Source: Carposina sasakii
Taxonomy: Eukaryota > Arthropoda > Insecta > Lepidoptera > Carposinidae
DNA: 64,000 bases
Assembly: GCA_014607495.2 (NCBI GenBank)
Contig: CP053167.1
Location: 3,906,001-3,970,000 of the forward strand
Direction: 5' to 3'
Position numbers and translations under genes: made by a program. Below, piece after piece: positions 9,854-20,945 of this stretch. The notes under the pieces are model-generated. The model searched no databases and was not told where the DNA came from. It saw only the letters and a list, made by a program, of their open reading frames with translations. Position 1 is the first letter of the stretch. Every line of letters starts with the position of its first letter.

Positions 9854-11290
9854 TGGACTCTTGCTGATTCCAATAAGGACCAGAAGCCTATTCCGTGCAA
9901 ATGGATATTCAAGAAGAAACGAGGTTTGAACAATGAGCTGTTGAGATATAAAGCTCGTCTAGTAGCTAAAGGTTATAATCAAAAATATGGTCTAGATTAT
10001 GAAGAAACCTTTTCGCCTGTGGTAAGACATTCTACCATACGATGTCTTTTTGCCATAGCTGCTGAGTATAATATGTGTATAGAACATTTAGATGTAAAGA
10101 CTGCATTCCTTAACGGAGATTTGGAGGAAACAGTTTTTATGGAGCAGCCAGAGGGTTTTAAGATAAAAGGCAGTGAAGATAAAATATTCAAACTCAATAA
10201 AGCCATATATGGTTTGAAGCAAGCATCTAGATCGTGGTATATGAAGATTAATGATGTGTTGCAGAGGAAGCTAAAGTTTAAGAATTTGTCTTCAGAACCT
10301 TGTGTGTATTTTTTGAAAAGAGATGACGAGATAATTATTATCGCTTTGTATGTCGATGATATAATGTTGTTTTCGATGCCTAACTCCAAAGTAAAGAAAG
10401 ATGTCAAGGAACGACTCATGAAGGAGTTTGATATGAAGGATTTGGGTGAAGCACATCATCTTCTTGGCATGCGTGTTAGAAGAAAGGATAATAATTTATA
10501 TCTCGATCAATCGAGCTATATCCAACGTATCCTAGAACGCTTCAACATGAAGGATTGTAAGCCGGCAAGGACACCTATGGAAACAAAGTTGAAACTGGCC
10601 AAAGCTGATACTATAAAGGAGAGTTTGCAATATAGAAACTTGATAGGTTGCTTGATGTATGTTTCAGTTTGTACGAGACCGGACATCGCATATGCTGTAA
10701 GTACGCTAAGCCAATTTAACAACTGCTATGATGAGAGTCATTGGAAAGCAGCCAAAAGAGTATTGCGATATTTAAAAGGTACCGTGGATTATTGCTTATC
10801 TTTCCATGGAGGTGGTTTGAATATGGCTGGCTATGTGGATGCTGATTGGGCCAGTAATGAGGTAGATCGTAGATCATATACTGGTTACATTTTCAAAATA
10901 GGGAATTCTGTAGTGTCGTGGGAGAGTAGGAAACAAAAAACTATTGCCCTCTCCAGCACCGAAGCAGAGTATATGGCCATCTCTGATTCTTGTAAGGAGG
11001 CTCTTTTTATACGGACCTTGCTACATGAATTATTTGGCTTATATGTTGATATTAGTATTTATAATGACAGTCAGTCTGCTCATAAATTGTGTACTAATTC
11101 TATGTTCCATTCTAGAACGAAACACATAGATGTAAGACATCATTTCGTTCGTGATGTGATTGCAAATAAGATGTTAGATATCAAGTATATGGCAACAGAC
11201 AAAATGCCAGCTGATTTTCTAACAAAGGCTGTTAGTAGGGAAAGACACGACTCGTTTGTGAAAGAGTTAGGGTTGTCAATGTACTGTTAG
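9854..11290 (+). CDS. Copia reverse transcriptase and RNase H (in frame after TGA)
   Basis: The frame runs from 9854 to a TAG at 11288-11290. The first internal start-like codon is TTG 9926, so initiation here is doubtful. Landmarks: 'KARLVAKGYNQKYGLDYEET' (RT start), 'EHLDVKTAFLNGDL' (first catalytic Asp), YVDD at about 10349-10360 (catalytic Asp pair), then RNase H with 'GYVDADWASNE' and 'LSSTEAEYMA', ending 'DFLTKA'. All expected copia motifs are present and uninterrupted. It would normally be made only as part of the gag-pol polyprotein. Confidence 0.9.
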   Translation, partial: WTLADSNKDQKPIPCKWIFKKKRGLNNELLRYKARLVAKGYNQKYGLDYEETFSPVVRHSTIRCLFAIAAEYNMCIEHLDVKTAFLNGDLEETVFMEQPEGFKIKGSEDKIFKLNKAIYGLKQASRSWYMKINDVLQRKLKFKNLSSEPCVYFLKRDDEIIIIALYVDDIMLFSMPNSKVKKDVKERLMKEFDMKDLGEAHHLLGMRVRRKDNNLYLDQSSYIQRILERFNMKDCKPARTPMETKLKLAKADTIKESLQYRNLIGCLMYVSVCTRPDIAYAVSTLSQFNNCYDESHWKAAKRVLRYLKGTVDYCLSFHGGGLNMAGYVDADWASNEVDRRSYTGYIFKIGNSVVSWESRKQKTIALSSTEAEYMAISDSCKEALFIRTLLHELFGLYVDISIYNDSQSAHKLCTNSMFHSRTKHIDVRHHFVRDVIANKMLDIKYMATDKMPADFLTKAVSRERHDSFVKELGLSMYC

Positions 11291-11362
11291 GGTTTTGTTT
11301 TGATACTTGTTATGGTTATATGTTTTGTGCATTGATAATGAGAACTGTTAGATTATCTTTGT

Positions 11363-11373
11363 TTAAGGGACAG
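11363..11373 (+). promoter_or_regulatory. Copia polypurine tract (short)
   Basis: 'TTAAGGGACAG' immediately precedes the 3' LTR at 11374. Its purine core AAGGGA is the expected plus-strand primer, though short and imperfect. Confidence 0.5.
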
Positions 11374-11509
11374 TGTTGGAACTTTTTGTAAGGATCTCTG
11401 TAGGTAAACTAAGCTAATAAGGTTTTCTGTATCAATCACTGTCTTAGCTTTTGTTCTCCCGTGTGTTGGACACATGGTTTTTCCCTGAATAAATTCCTTA
11501 AAACCAACA
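11374..11509 (+). repeat. Copia 3' LTR
   Basis: 136 bp, identical to 7068-7203 by reading. It is followed by GTGTG (11510-11514), the second target-site duplicate. 'AATAAA' inside the LTR (near 11489) can serve as its polyadenylation signal. Confidence 0.92.
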
Positions 11510-12289
11510 GTGTGGATGGAAGGGTTGGAAGGGGAAGACCTCGCCGGACTTTCACCGATCAAATTGGTGAAATTCTAAAGAAAGGTCAGGTCAAGAGTAC
11601 CCTAAACCGACGAGCGTGCATGAAGAATATCATGAAAGTATAGATGAAGCGAAAGAGGTGTGTCAGGATCGTAGCAAATGGAGATCCGTGATCTCTGCCT
11701 ACCCCTCCGGGAAAGAGGCGTGATTATTATGTATGTATGCATTATTATTATTATAATACATCAGCTTTAATAATCGATCTCCTTCTGCTCTGGGATGTTT
11801 TCTTAGTTAGGCGATGAGCCTGCAGTAGGGTATATGCATGATTTTTTTTTATTTCATTTTTAGATTCTACGTACAAAAATAAATAAAGTTTACCCTTGGA
11901 ATGGCATATCTAAGTTTATAAAATTATTAATAAAGAAAATGGAAAAAATTCTTCACCCGAGTGGGAATCGAACCCAGTTTGCCAGCCCTAACCACTAAGC
12001 CACCGGGTCAATTACTCAGATGCGAATTTTATCTCTTTTCTATATTTAAGTTTAACCCCTTTGGATTTACAGTGATTCAAAAATACGAACCGGCAAAATG
12101 TTTTTGAAAAGCTTTACTCCATACTAAAATGGCATAGACTTTGACGTCATAGTACACAACGATCTCAAATTAGTATGGGAAAAAATGGAATCTTATTTCA
12201 GAAACGTAATATAACATTCTATATAGTTGTCAATGATATAGTTACTATCAGAGATAGTAAAATGGTTTCCAGAATATCTTATAGGTAGT
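11510..12289. repeat. Tandem duplication, copy B, right part
   Basis: Continues copy A from 6003 to 6801 with a few differences. There is a deletion of about 16 bp inside the SINE (near 11975), a 4-bp loss near 12020 and scattered substitutions. The LINE tail (11515-11745) and SINE (11930-12045) are the duplicated versions of those in copy A. The divergence shows the duplication is older than the copia insertion. Confidence 0.85.
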
Positions 12290-13877
12290 CTAAGTTTTCG
12301 TCCAACTTCATCATGCCATAGTAAAAAAATATATAACTCTTATCGAATAAGAAGAGCAGAAAATGAGTAATGGACAAAGTCAGGTCAGCGCCCATATAGT
12401 ATAAGCACTCTATAACCTTTAAACCAAAAATTACTTCCATAAAAAACTATAAACGAGTCCACGATCGTGAGAAGTAACAGACCTGACGCTAGAATGCTTT
12501 TCACCAAAAATGTTAGTTCCGAAATCTGGCATAGGTATGCGTTATTCTATGAAACGGATTCTACCTACATTTTGAATGGGATAGATTTATTATTTTTCAC
12601 ATACTCGAGTTACTCCAGCGTGAAGAAAAATATTGCTTCGCATCGCGTTTTCTCGGCTTTTAGGCTGCATTTCAGCTGTGAACTTTAACGAAACTGGGAG
12701 GTATTTTATGGTGTCGCTAAAAGTGAATCCTCCTCATGATTTCGGTGTTCATGTTTATTGAATGTCGTCGTACATTCAAGTCTACTCGTCTGCCAGACGA
12801 GCCGTGATTGGCTGCCAAATAGAGTCTATTGTGTGTTGTGTGAACCGATGGCAAAGGTAAACGATATTCGATCATGTGCAGTCGCCTAATACGTAGATTA
12901 TATCGTGTAAAACTTAAGTAATATCATAGACAAGTTCTTGACAATTTCAATTTTTGTTTACAATGATATATCGGTTGTCAATTAGTTATGTCAATTAGCT
13001 AGCAACCGATGTCAAGCGATGACAATTAACTAGCAACTTGTCACAAATATTTTACATCAAATGGCTCCTAAACATAGCTGTGGGATCACGTTTGTGATCC
13101 TGCAGTTCTAGTTCCCCCATTTTATAAGTATTGCATTCATTATAATATGTATTATCTGTAATATAAATATATAAGCATGTTGCATAATACGAGTCGACAT
13201 CCCCACACTGTTCTTCCAAGATGTCGTATAGATTTCTCCCTAGGGACAGGTAAAGTGTTGTGACAGAGTTATATCGATGTCCTATTATTTTTAGACCAAT
13301 AAACCTATATAATTTGTTATACCTACCAATGTTTTGGTGACGACATTACTTCATATGATGACCGGGATTGGCCCACCACTCATTCCCGCCGCTGTAACTC
13401 CTGTAAGCCAGGACCAACAGAGGCGACCAGAAAAATGCTTATAAAGCATAGAAAATCCTGGGCGGATGTAACAAGCGACTATCAGGTATTAAACTAATGG
13501 AAAAAACAAAATGCAAGATACGTAGGCTTAATATTAAAATTAAGCAATGAAAACAAAATCATTACAAGTGGACAGATTAATACTTTTATATTTCCTATAA
13601 GTTATTATGCCAAATATGTGACAAAATTGTTTGAAGGCACGAAAACTGTGCTTAGAGAAGATAAGATGAGAAATTGGTCTACAAATTTAATTGAATTCAA
13701 CATAAAATTACGTGCATTAGACGTAACGATTGATTTTGTAAATAAATCTTGTAGATCGTACGAGTATATCGACATAAAATTAGTACATCACTAGAGTAAC
13801 AAGATAATGACATTAATAAACACACATATGTACTTAACAGTGTTATATTAAAATAGTTTTACTCTAGAGTATTATAT
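12290..13877. other. Non-coding stretch
   Basis: No convincing exon. 12960-13040 has local repeats of 'tcaattag..tagcaac'. 13065-13130 holds the recurring 'tgtgggat...ttcccccatttt' module. The small open frames look random. Confidence 0.45.
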
Positions 13878-13972
13878 TGAAAAAGAGTGGCGGTAGGCTC
13901 ACCGCTTATAACGTGTGATTCAATAAGCAAACTGGTAAAAAGTGAGTGTTTTTTGACTTCTGCCCAACGCCC
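13878..13972 (-). repeat. Interspersed repeat, 'CCCACGTGGTAAGGGGTGAG' family, degenerate
   Basis: Minus-strand 'gttgggcagaagtc' and 'gtgagcctaccgccactctt' align with 4140-4275, with the middle diverged. Confidence 0.4.
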
Positions 13973-13984
13973 CAACCTCATTGT

Positions 13985-14245
13985 GGTAGTGGCACCACTT
14001 GGCCGCGTGGTGCCGGCAGAGTAGAATTCGTACCACTCCATGTCTGCCCGTGGGTATCGTACGAGGCGATTAAGGGTTTCCGGAAGGTGGGCAGCAGCGC
14101 CTCCCGTGTTGACAACATAGTCCAAAATACAAACAGCGGTCACCGACCCGCCTGCCCAGCGTAGTGACTATGGGCAAATATCCCCATGGCAGTCTTGTGG
14201 CGTACACTGGGGGAGGCCTACGTCCAGCAATAGGCCGATGATGAA
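13985..14245 (+). mobile_element. RTE-type composite element (SINE-like), near full length
   Basis: Order of blocks: 'gccgcgtggtgccggcagag', 'gtgggtatcgtacgaggcg', 'gtgggcagcagcgcctcccg', 'acccgcctgcccagcg', then 'ggggaggcctacgtccagca'. The last block is the RTE ORF2 C-terminus and the first is a fixed non-RTE head. The same head-tail fusion recurs many times, as expected for a non-autonomous element using RTE machinery. Confidence 0.55.
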
Positions 14246-14391
14246 GTAATTCGGCCATAGTTTCATGAGATAAACTAACAACTGGTCACATCTATCCCCG
14301 CTATGATAAACGTGGCTATGGGATCTGCCTTATGTTCCTACAGTTCTGGCTTCCCCATTTCGGGAACACAAGCCTTGTATATACAGGGTGT

Positions 14392-14745
14392 TTTTTTGTG
14401 GCCACCTTTAACGAAGGGTACGTACTCTATACATGAAATAAAGTAAGTTTATGCCAAAAAAAATGCTGGGAAAAAAAAAAAAAATTAATTCCTTGATCGT
14501 GCGAAATTTATAGTGTTTATGTTAGTTTTTTTATAGACAGATATTAATTATTTTTCGTGAAAAAATCCTGCTACGCGCGTCTATGTGCATTTATGCAGAA
14601 AAACGCAGTCTATTTACTCAACTTTGGACCCTAATATTTTGGAAACCAGACACTTCCCAGGTATGCTTCCATGGAGAAAAATGATCGTGATGATGAGGAG
14701 ATTCCGTAGTTTTCGGGAACGTTGACGACCAAAAATCATCCTGTA
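14392..14745 (+). mobile_element. MITE B, full length (TA-flanked)
   Basis: 354 bp from TACAGGGTGTTTTTTTGTGG to ...GACCAAAAATCATCCTGTA, with short terminal inverted repeats and TA at both ends, which suits Tc1/mariner-like insertion. Internal 'aagtaagtttatgcc', 'ctacgcgcgtctatgtgc' and 'gaaaaatgatcgtgatgatg' are shared with copies at 40555-41120, 45430-45812 and 47831-48322. Confidence 0.65.
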
Positions 14746-15103
14746 TGTATGTATGTATGTTAAATAATCTGTGTAACTTTTTTCTCAGCATACAATAGAG
14801 GAAATTTTAGCAAAATCATAAACGGGATTCATTATGCATGAATGATTTCAATGGATACACAGCCGTGGGTAGTTTCCAAAACCAGATTGCGGTGCCCACT
14901 GCCGCTGGCTCCAAACTTCTCCATCCACCTACAATGGACGTTAAACAACCAACTCATACGAGTAACTACTGATGTAGTTTAGGTGCTGCTGTCTATTTTT
15001 GGTATGAGATATGTAGCGGAGCCAACTATTGGGTGCAGAGAGAACAAAAGTACAATTCAAGTCCTAGATCGCGATATGGATTTTTTTTGCGTCGAAAAAA
15101 ATA

Positions 15104-15345
15104 TACAAGGTGTAACAGATAGGCATCCCCCAAGTAAAAATGCTATAATAAAGGCTACATACACAGAGGACCTATCCAGCTTTGAGGCTCGAAATCCCAC
15201 GTTTATTTTTCTGGATAGTACGGAGAATTCCTAAACAACTCAAGACTGTTTATATAATCTTGAAAAATTATTATGTGATTTCGAGACTCAAATTACGTGG
15301 GTAGGCTCTTTATATTGACTTCATTTCATCGCATTTCGCTTAACC
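15104..15345. mobile_element. MITE A, degenerate
   Basis: 'tacaaggtgtaacag' at the left, 'gaggctcgaaatcccacg' and 'gtgatttcgagactcaaatt' inside, and 'catttcgcttaacca' at the right. It matches the palindromic MITE A copies (26380, 37021, 61126) but lacks the final arm. Confidence 0.55.
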
Positions 15346-15784
15346 ATTAGAGGAATAAGAGCTTAATAGAACCCTCTATATACAAGGGCCAAATAAAAAC
15401 TAGATAGTGGCCCTGTGACTGAAAGCGCTTTTCTTTCCTGCCTATGATCCTGCAGTACTGGCTGTACAGTGCAGCCGTGTGAATGCATTTAAAGATTCAA
15501 GTAAAATTCCCATTTATCAAACACATAACCTAAAATGCCCTTAGCTCTTAGTCTACTAATCGTCCAATAGCAATGCATGCAATGACAGACACACAGCGGA
15601 CAACACGGATAATTTGCTTGCTTTCAGAATGATTAATAAACCTGATTACTACCGTACTGCGGATGGGAGAAACTGATTTGTACAACTTGTTAGTAATTAT
15701 TTTGATGGTAGAGTAGTGTTGAAAATACCAGCTGCTGTACACAATTTAATTGAATTCGGTAATTATGTTACTATGTCATATTAC

Positions 15785-15985
15785 GATATATTATAAAACA
15801 AATTCGCTTGCCGCTGTCTGTCCGTCCCTATGTATGCTTAGATCTTTTAAACTAGGAAATGGATTTTGATGCGGTTTTTTTTAATAGATAGAGTGATTCA
15901 CGAGGAAGGTTTATAATATATAACTAGGCTTCTTCGCACGGGAGTAATGAACTCTCACGCGGCCAAAACCGTGGGCGGCCGCTAC
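15785..15985 (+). mobile_element. Helitron-like repeat, second subtype
   Basis: 'cttagatcttttaaactagg', 'gattttgatgcggttttttt', 'gattcacgaggaaggttta', then a GC-rich 'aaaccgtgggcggccgcta' end. The same order recurs at 46138 and inverted at 60902. Confidence 0.5.
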
Positions 15986-15989
15986 TTTA

Positions 15990-17920
15990 GAATATATTGT
16001 ACAATCACAATTTGTAAACTTAATAAATAAATAATAATAATAATATTACGGCAGATTCTCGAATGATAACCAAGTTTTGATAGTAGATTTAACTGTCATA
16101 TTTACTATGGACAAGACGCCCTACTGTGTGCAAGACTTAATTGCGTGAACTTTATAATTATGATTGTTTTTCGCTCCCGTGGGAAAAGCGAATCTTTGGA
16201 AACCGGCGAATACAAATTGCTTAATCGAAAGCAATTTGTATTTGATCGGTGGGCGGTATAATTATATATTTCAATTGTGCATATTTATTTCATGATCATG
16301 CACTGTGCCAATGATGTCTAAACTCCAAAACATGTAGAGTAGAGTAGGCATTTGAGCTGATGTTGCACGGATAGAGATGCTGCTCATGTATCCCAGTGAA
16401 GCCCTGTCATCAACACAGGATTTTAAATGATCGGTACATATAAATATTTACTTTCTTTTCGCATCTCCTTGCGTTTGTGAATACTGCGGACCCTAAAAAG
16501 GATTAATCGCGTCAGCTTTTTTTTTACGAATTTGGCTTTATTTAAGACTGAAGATTACAGGTATTCATGTAAACATACATTTTCATTACTAAAACCAGTA
16601 AAGGGTCACGTCTCTGAAACGATTTTTTGCCATTCAGGATACTTCTGATAAATCTTCTCTCATTTCAAATTTGCACTTGCACTTATAACGTTAAATTTAA
16701 ATTATAATATACTCGTAAGGTAGGTAATTAAATAAACTTGTACGTATGTGTTTAATCTTTATATTTAGACACCTAATAAAATAAGTTAAGGGATGAATAT
16801 AAATAACATAATACTTTTTGTTGTAATAATTTTTATCTACCTAATTTCGTATAAATAACTAAATAACCAAATGTCAAATGATGACGACTTCATTTGCATT
16901 TCATACTTTCTAAGGTAGCTTTTAGAGTGATTTATAAAATGCGCAGTTTGTAATAGAATCCTTTCATTGTGCGGTATTTCCAGAAATACTCCAGAGTTCG
17001 TAAATAACTTCACTCTCGGTGAGATATTTTAAGTTTCTTTGTAGATACTAAATAAGAACAAATACATTTCCTCTCATTTCCTCTCTACTTATATCCGGTG
17101 GCTTGGGTTTCTTTAGAAGCGTATTGTTTTCTAGTTAAGTAAATGCAAAATTGGATTGTTTTGCTTTCGAAATGGATTAACGTAAATTTTTCCCAGAGCT
17201 CAAGAAACTTTTTTTTTATATGTAAACATGAATATGATGTCAAAAATGGGTAAGTAACAACTGCACGCTCCCACAGCCACGTGTTACATAGCGGGGTCCA
17301 AGATGTAAAGAATCCGCGACAAGTTCTTAGCTCATCGCCTGAGAGACCATGAATGCGTTTTATATACTTATTCAAAGCCTTATAAAGCACCTATATGAAT
17401 AACCAGAATTTTACTCCGAATTAATACAAATGCGCTCTGTTAGCAAAGCGAAGCGTTTACTGACCGAGTTTTTTTTTGTAATTTACATAATTGAGAAGTA
17501 CCATTAGGCAGACAGTCGGAATATTAAATCCGCATTTTTTAACTTCCGTTCTGTATACAAACCAATTATAACTGATAATGTGTTTAATTTGTTTAACCTA
17601 CTTTTGGGTATGGGAGGGGTATGTACCTGGCTTATTAAATAGGATGCCTTATATATTATTATAATATGAAAATAGCCTGTCATAAAGATCCTATTCACAA
17701 AATTTGACACTTGAAATATAATGTATTTTTCCTAACCGCGTGGACAAATTCCTAATGTACTTAATACTATCGGAATAGTATTAAGTGTATTTGTTTTTTT
17801 TTTGTATAATATTATCCACCCAACTGTGTAAATTGAAACTGAATAAATACTTACCTCCTGTAGGAATAATCAATAGAAATGCAAAATGGATCTCGGTCTG
17901 AAATAAATAATTTTTATTTT
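15990..17920. other. Non-coding stretch
   Basis: AT-rich. No repeat family of this window and no exon-like segment recognised, apart from a short 'tgatgttgcacggatagaga' relative of the 'gcatgtcgtaagagtcgac' repeat near 16360. Confidence 0.4.
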
Positions 17921-17924
17921 TATT

Positions 17925-18155
17925 TTATTTCTTCTATGCTGCTCTGGGAGTGAAAAAAAAAGTACAAGTCAGTAGAAGGACAAGAGGGTCTTGGTGTTTT
18001 GTAGGCGATGGGCTAACCACCTGTCACTACTAACCGAAATTGTACATCTCAATTATACCCTCAAAATTGGTCTGAAGTGGCACCATGTGGTCCTATTCGG
18101 CTCTGCCTACCCCGTAAGGGATAAAGGCGTGATTATATGTATGTATATTATTTTA
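17925..18155 (+). mobile_element. LINE 3'-end fragment
   Basis: 'ttcttctatgctgctctggg', 'agtgaaaaaaaaagtac' and 'tctgcctaccccgtaaggga' followed by 'taaaggcgtgattat' and '(atgta)n'. It is the plus-strand counterpart of 5578-5741. Confidence 0.5.
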
Positions 18156-18875
18156 TTTTTATTATTTATTTAAAAGATAATTTCATTTTGTGGACTAGTG
18201 TAAAATGTAGTGGAATGTTCCATTTTCTAACAAAAGATTATCTATACAATAACCTCGCACAATACAGAAACAAAGTAGCTACAGTTAAAAAGCAATAAAT
18301 TCACGTTATTAACCGTACTAAGTGCAGTGTAAGACGACCTTTAACGACCCAAACAGCCAATTAGAAGCCTCGGATCGTCTGAAACGAGTAAACGGCAACG
18401 CACACTGGAATTGCTGTCACGCGAAGCTTAGCTGTTTTAATGACGTTTATGGGTAGTAAAGTCATGTTTATTCCTTTTATTTTATTACTGAGTTATGGGG
18501 TACTCGACACTTTCAATGGAAATTTCTATGCTGTCTACGATTATTAATAAATATTGCTGTAAAATTGTATTGTGCTCATTTTAGACAATCCTATTATATT
18601 TAACTGTATGTATTAGTATAGCTAATAAGTACCCAAGTATGGTCAGCTGCATCCCTTTCCGTGCATGTCGTAAGAGTCGACTTAGGAACTTAGGCATTCT
18701 TTCAGGCACTAAGCTTGTAAGTTAGCATCTTATCACTTATTTATATCTGTCCCCGCAATACTAAAAGTGGCTGTGGGATATCCTTTAGTTCTGGCTACCC
18801 TATTTCGGAAATACAGCCGTGTGTATGTATGTATCCTTTAGTTAAAAGGCAGAAGTATACAAACAAACATACATC
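18156..18875. other. Non-coding stretch with two short repeat modules
   Basis: No coding signal. The 'gtgcatgtcgtaagagtcga' repeat lies at about 18660 and the 'gtgggata..ggctaccctatttcgg' module at 18750-18830. Confidence 0.4.
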
Positions 18876-19190
18876 AGCCTATTGCAGTCCACTGCTGGAC
18901 GTAGGCCTCTCACAGAGCACGTCACAAGACTCGCCTCTGATTACATAAAAGCAATAGCAAAGCCGAAGCAGCGCGATCGCGATATTTGAGAGTGTGTCAA
19001 CGAGCGCTCGGCGTCCTCTCGCGCCCCGCACACACACACACACACTCAATTATCGCGATTGCGCGGCTTCGGCTTTGCTATTGCTTTTACGTTATCAGGG
19101 GGTTGATCTCTCATTATCGCCTTCCAGTTACTACCAGCCACCCTCTTCAAGTCATCGATCCATCTGGCCGGGGGAAGTTAAACGAACATA
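18876..19190 (-). mobile_element. RTE LINE C-terminal fragment split by MITE C
   Basis: 18876-18932 is the reverse complement of the 'VQQWTAIG' end. 19105-19190 is the reverse complement of the preceding codons (RWIDDLKRVAG-like). Between them sits MITE C (18934-19102). The two halves join into one RTE C-terminus if the MITE is ignored. Confidence 0.6.
18934..19102. mobile_element. MITE C (foldback, CTCTGATTACGTAAAAGC ends)
   Basis: Arms of about 45 bp: 'ctctgattacataaaagcaa' and its complement 'ttgcttttacgttatcaggg', both continuing through 'tagcaaagccgaagc' and 'gcgcgatcgcgat'. The loop holds 'cgctcggcgtcctctcgcgc' and a (CA)10 run. Copies at 27071, 42911 and 59761. Confidence 0.7.
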
Positions 19191-20744
19191 GAAGATACAG
19201 GTCAATCCACTTACAAATACAACAATAAAAACTTTTACATCATTCCCATGAGAAAAGCGACGATTTCAAATGTATTTTATCTCTTAAACTTTTAATTACT
19301 TTATTTTAAATGAATGTTTCTGGTTCATAAATCCCTTAGGTCTAGAAATTTTAAAATAATTACCAATTGTTTTTACACCGATTAATGTACTGAACATTTT
19401 ATGAATAAAACTTTATTTGATGTATGTTTTTTGTAGGCGACGATAAAAACATTAAACTACTACATAAACACCCCAAATATTTTTTTGTATATATACTCAG
19501 TGTACAGCTCTTCCTATATATCATTCTTACTTTCTAGCCATGCTTTATAGAAGAGAAGTAATTATTTTTACTCAAGTAATTACTTAATGATATTATTTCA
19601 ATGACCGAATTGTCAAAAGTCAACCATCATGGGCAATATTGTACATAAGGAGATACCAAATCCCTGCATAGCACCATGGGTAATGAAGTACAAAAGGATT
19701 TCTATTTTTCAATCAATGACATTATTAAATTGTTTATAGATACGGATGTTTGCATTCCTATTACATGAAAGTTTTAATGAAAAAAAAAGGTATTAAAGCG
19801 TCTTTTTTATAATATTCCATCCTTCGTAATCTAATCCTCTTAACTAATAAAAGAAAGCATATAGATTCAGGAAACAGCAAACTTTACTTTTCATGTGTCT
19901 TTCTGATTGAGTGTTTCTTTATTTACTTTAACGCTTTGTTTTAATGTTCGCTTACATTTCAGGTACCTTAAGTGATATTATAATTTAAAATTTCGAGTTT
20001 CGCTCCTGGTAAGACGGTTGAATTAGATGGTATGGTATTAATATATTAACGGAGTAAACAAAGCAGAGTGGAATGCAACCCAATAACTAGACAATAAAGT
20101 GTATCCCATTTGTATAGCTCATTCTTTCATGTGCCATCCAGTCGAGTTAATAAAAGCGGAAGATTGAGCCGAAACTGCCACCAACTACCTAATTTACGGA
20201 CTCTCGGAATTTGACATACGCGCATAGCACACAAGCCGACTGTTATTTTGTGTATAGAGAAGATTATGTACTACAAATAGGTGTAGTTAATTCCTAATTA
20301 TTTTTTACATGTGTACATGTGATCAGTGACAATTTGGTAGCTTATCCCCTGGGAGAATGCCCATTGCCTTATTCGAATCTTACGACATGCACGGATGGAG
20401 ATGTAGGTTTTGGTGAATATTAAGGTATATTTCGAACTATGGATGTTTCTTCCTAAAAATAGGGAAAGTGGGTTATTTTGTGCCTTAGGTAAGTTTATGA
20501 ATATATTTACTTTTTATGCCTTCTATGGGCTGGGCTGAAAATACTGCTAATGCCTGTTAAGTATCTAGTTCAGAACAAATCTCTTCTTTCTTTGCATCAT
20601 CAATTTTAGTCACAAATGCTAAGCTCGTAACATCCATTTCAAAAGACATATCTACAAATTGTTCCCGAGAAAGATTGACGTAAGGTTCTATACAGGATGT
20701 TAGTAGCATTGTCAGAAAAAGATATTCAAAAATGAGATAGTTCA
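19191..20744. other. Non-coding stretch
   Basis: AT-rich. A 64-codon minus frame at 20557-20751 lacks splice context or recognisable motif, so I do not call it. A 'cgacatgcacggatggagat' repeat relative lies at 20380. Confidence 0.4.
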
Positions 20745-20935
20745 AAAACAATGTAACAATTTTACAAGTTACAGCGAAGTTCGCAAAGCTATCGAACCAT
20801 TTCTTTAAATAGAAATCTCCAATTCAGCGCATCTGTTAAATGACGTGATGAAGTCTATTCTCCCGCTATTGAAGAAAATATTTTGCTAACTTACGAACTT
20901 CGCTATTACTCGTAAAATTTTATTGTTACTAAGAC
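20745..20935. mobile_element. MITE F (foldback, 'GCGAAGTTCGCAAAG' arms)
   Basis: Left arm 'aatgtaacaattttacaag', 'agcgaagttcgcaaagctat' and 'cgaaccatttct'. Right arm 'gctaacttacgaacttcgct' and 'taaaattttattgttac'. Arms are imperfect inverted repeats. Related copies at 23207-23378 and 54572-54700. Confidence 0.55.
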
Positions 20936-20945
20936 CCGTAGGCCA

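Larger units (their letters stand above)
7068..11509 (+). mobile_element. Complete Ty1/copia LTR retrotransposon
   Basis: A 4442-bp element with identical 136-bp LTRs, a primer binding site just inside the 5' LTR, one gag-pol reading frame interrupted by a single TGA, a short purine tract before the 3' LTR, and GTGTG target duplicates (7063-7067 and 11510-11514). Domain order protease, integrase, reverse transcriptase, RNase H is diagnostic of copia. Identical LTRs mean a recent insertion. It landed in copy B of a local duplication; copy A preserves the empty site. Confidence 0.95.

Noticed and set aside
9997..10419. 140-codon minus-strand open frame
   Set aside because: Antisense shadow of copia reverse transcriptase.
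20557..20751. 64-codon minus frame starting with a hydrophobic segment
   Set aside because: No acceptor/donor context, no family resemblance, overlaps the edge of MITE F.
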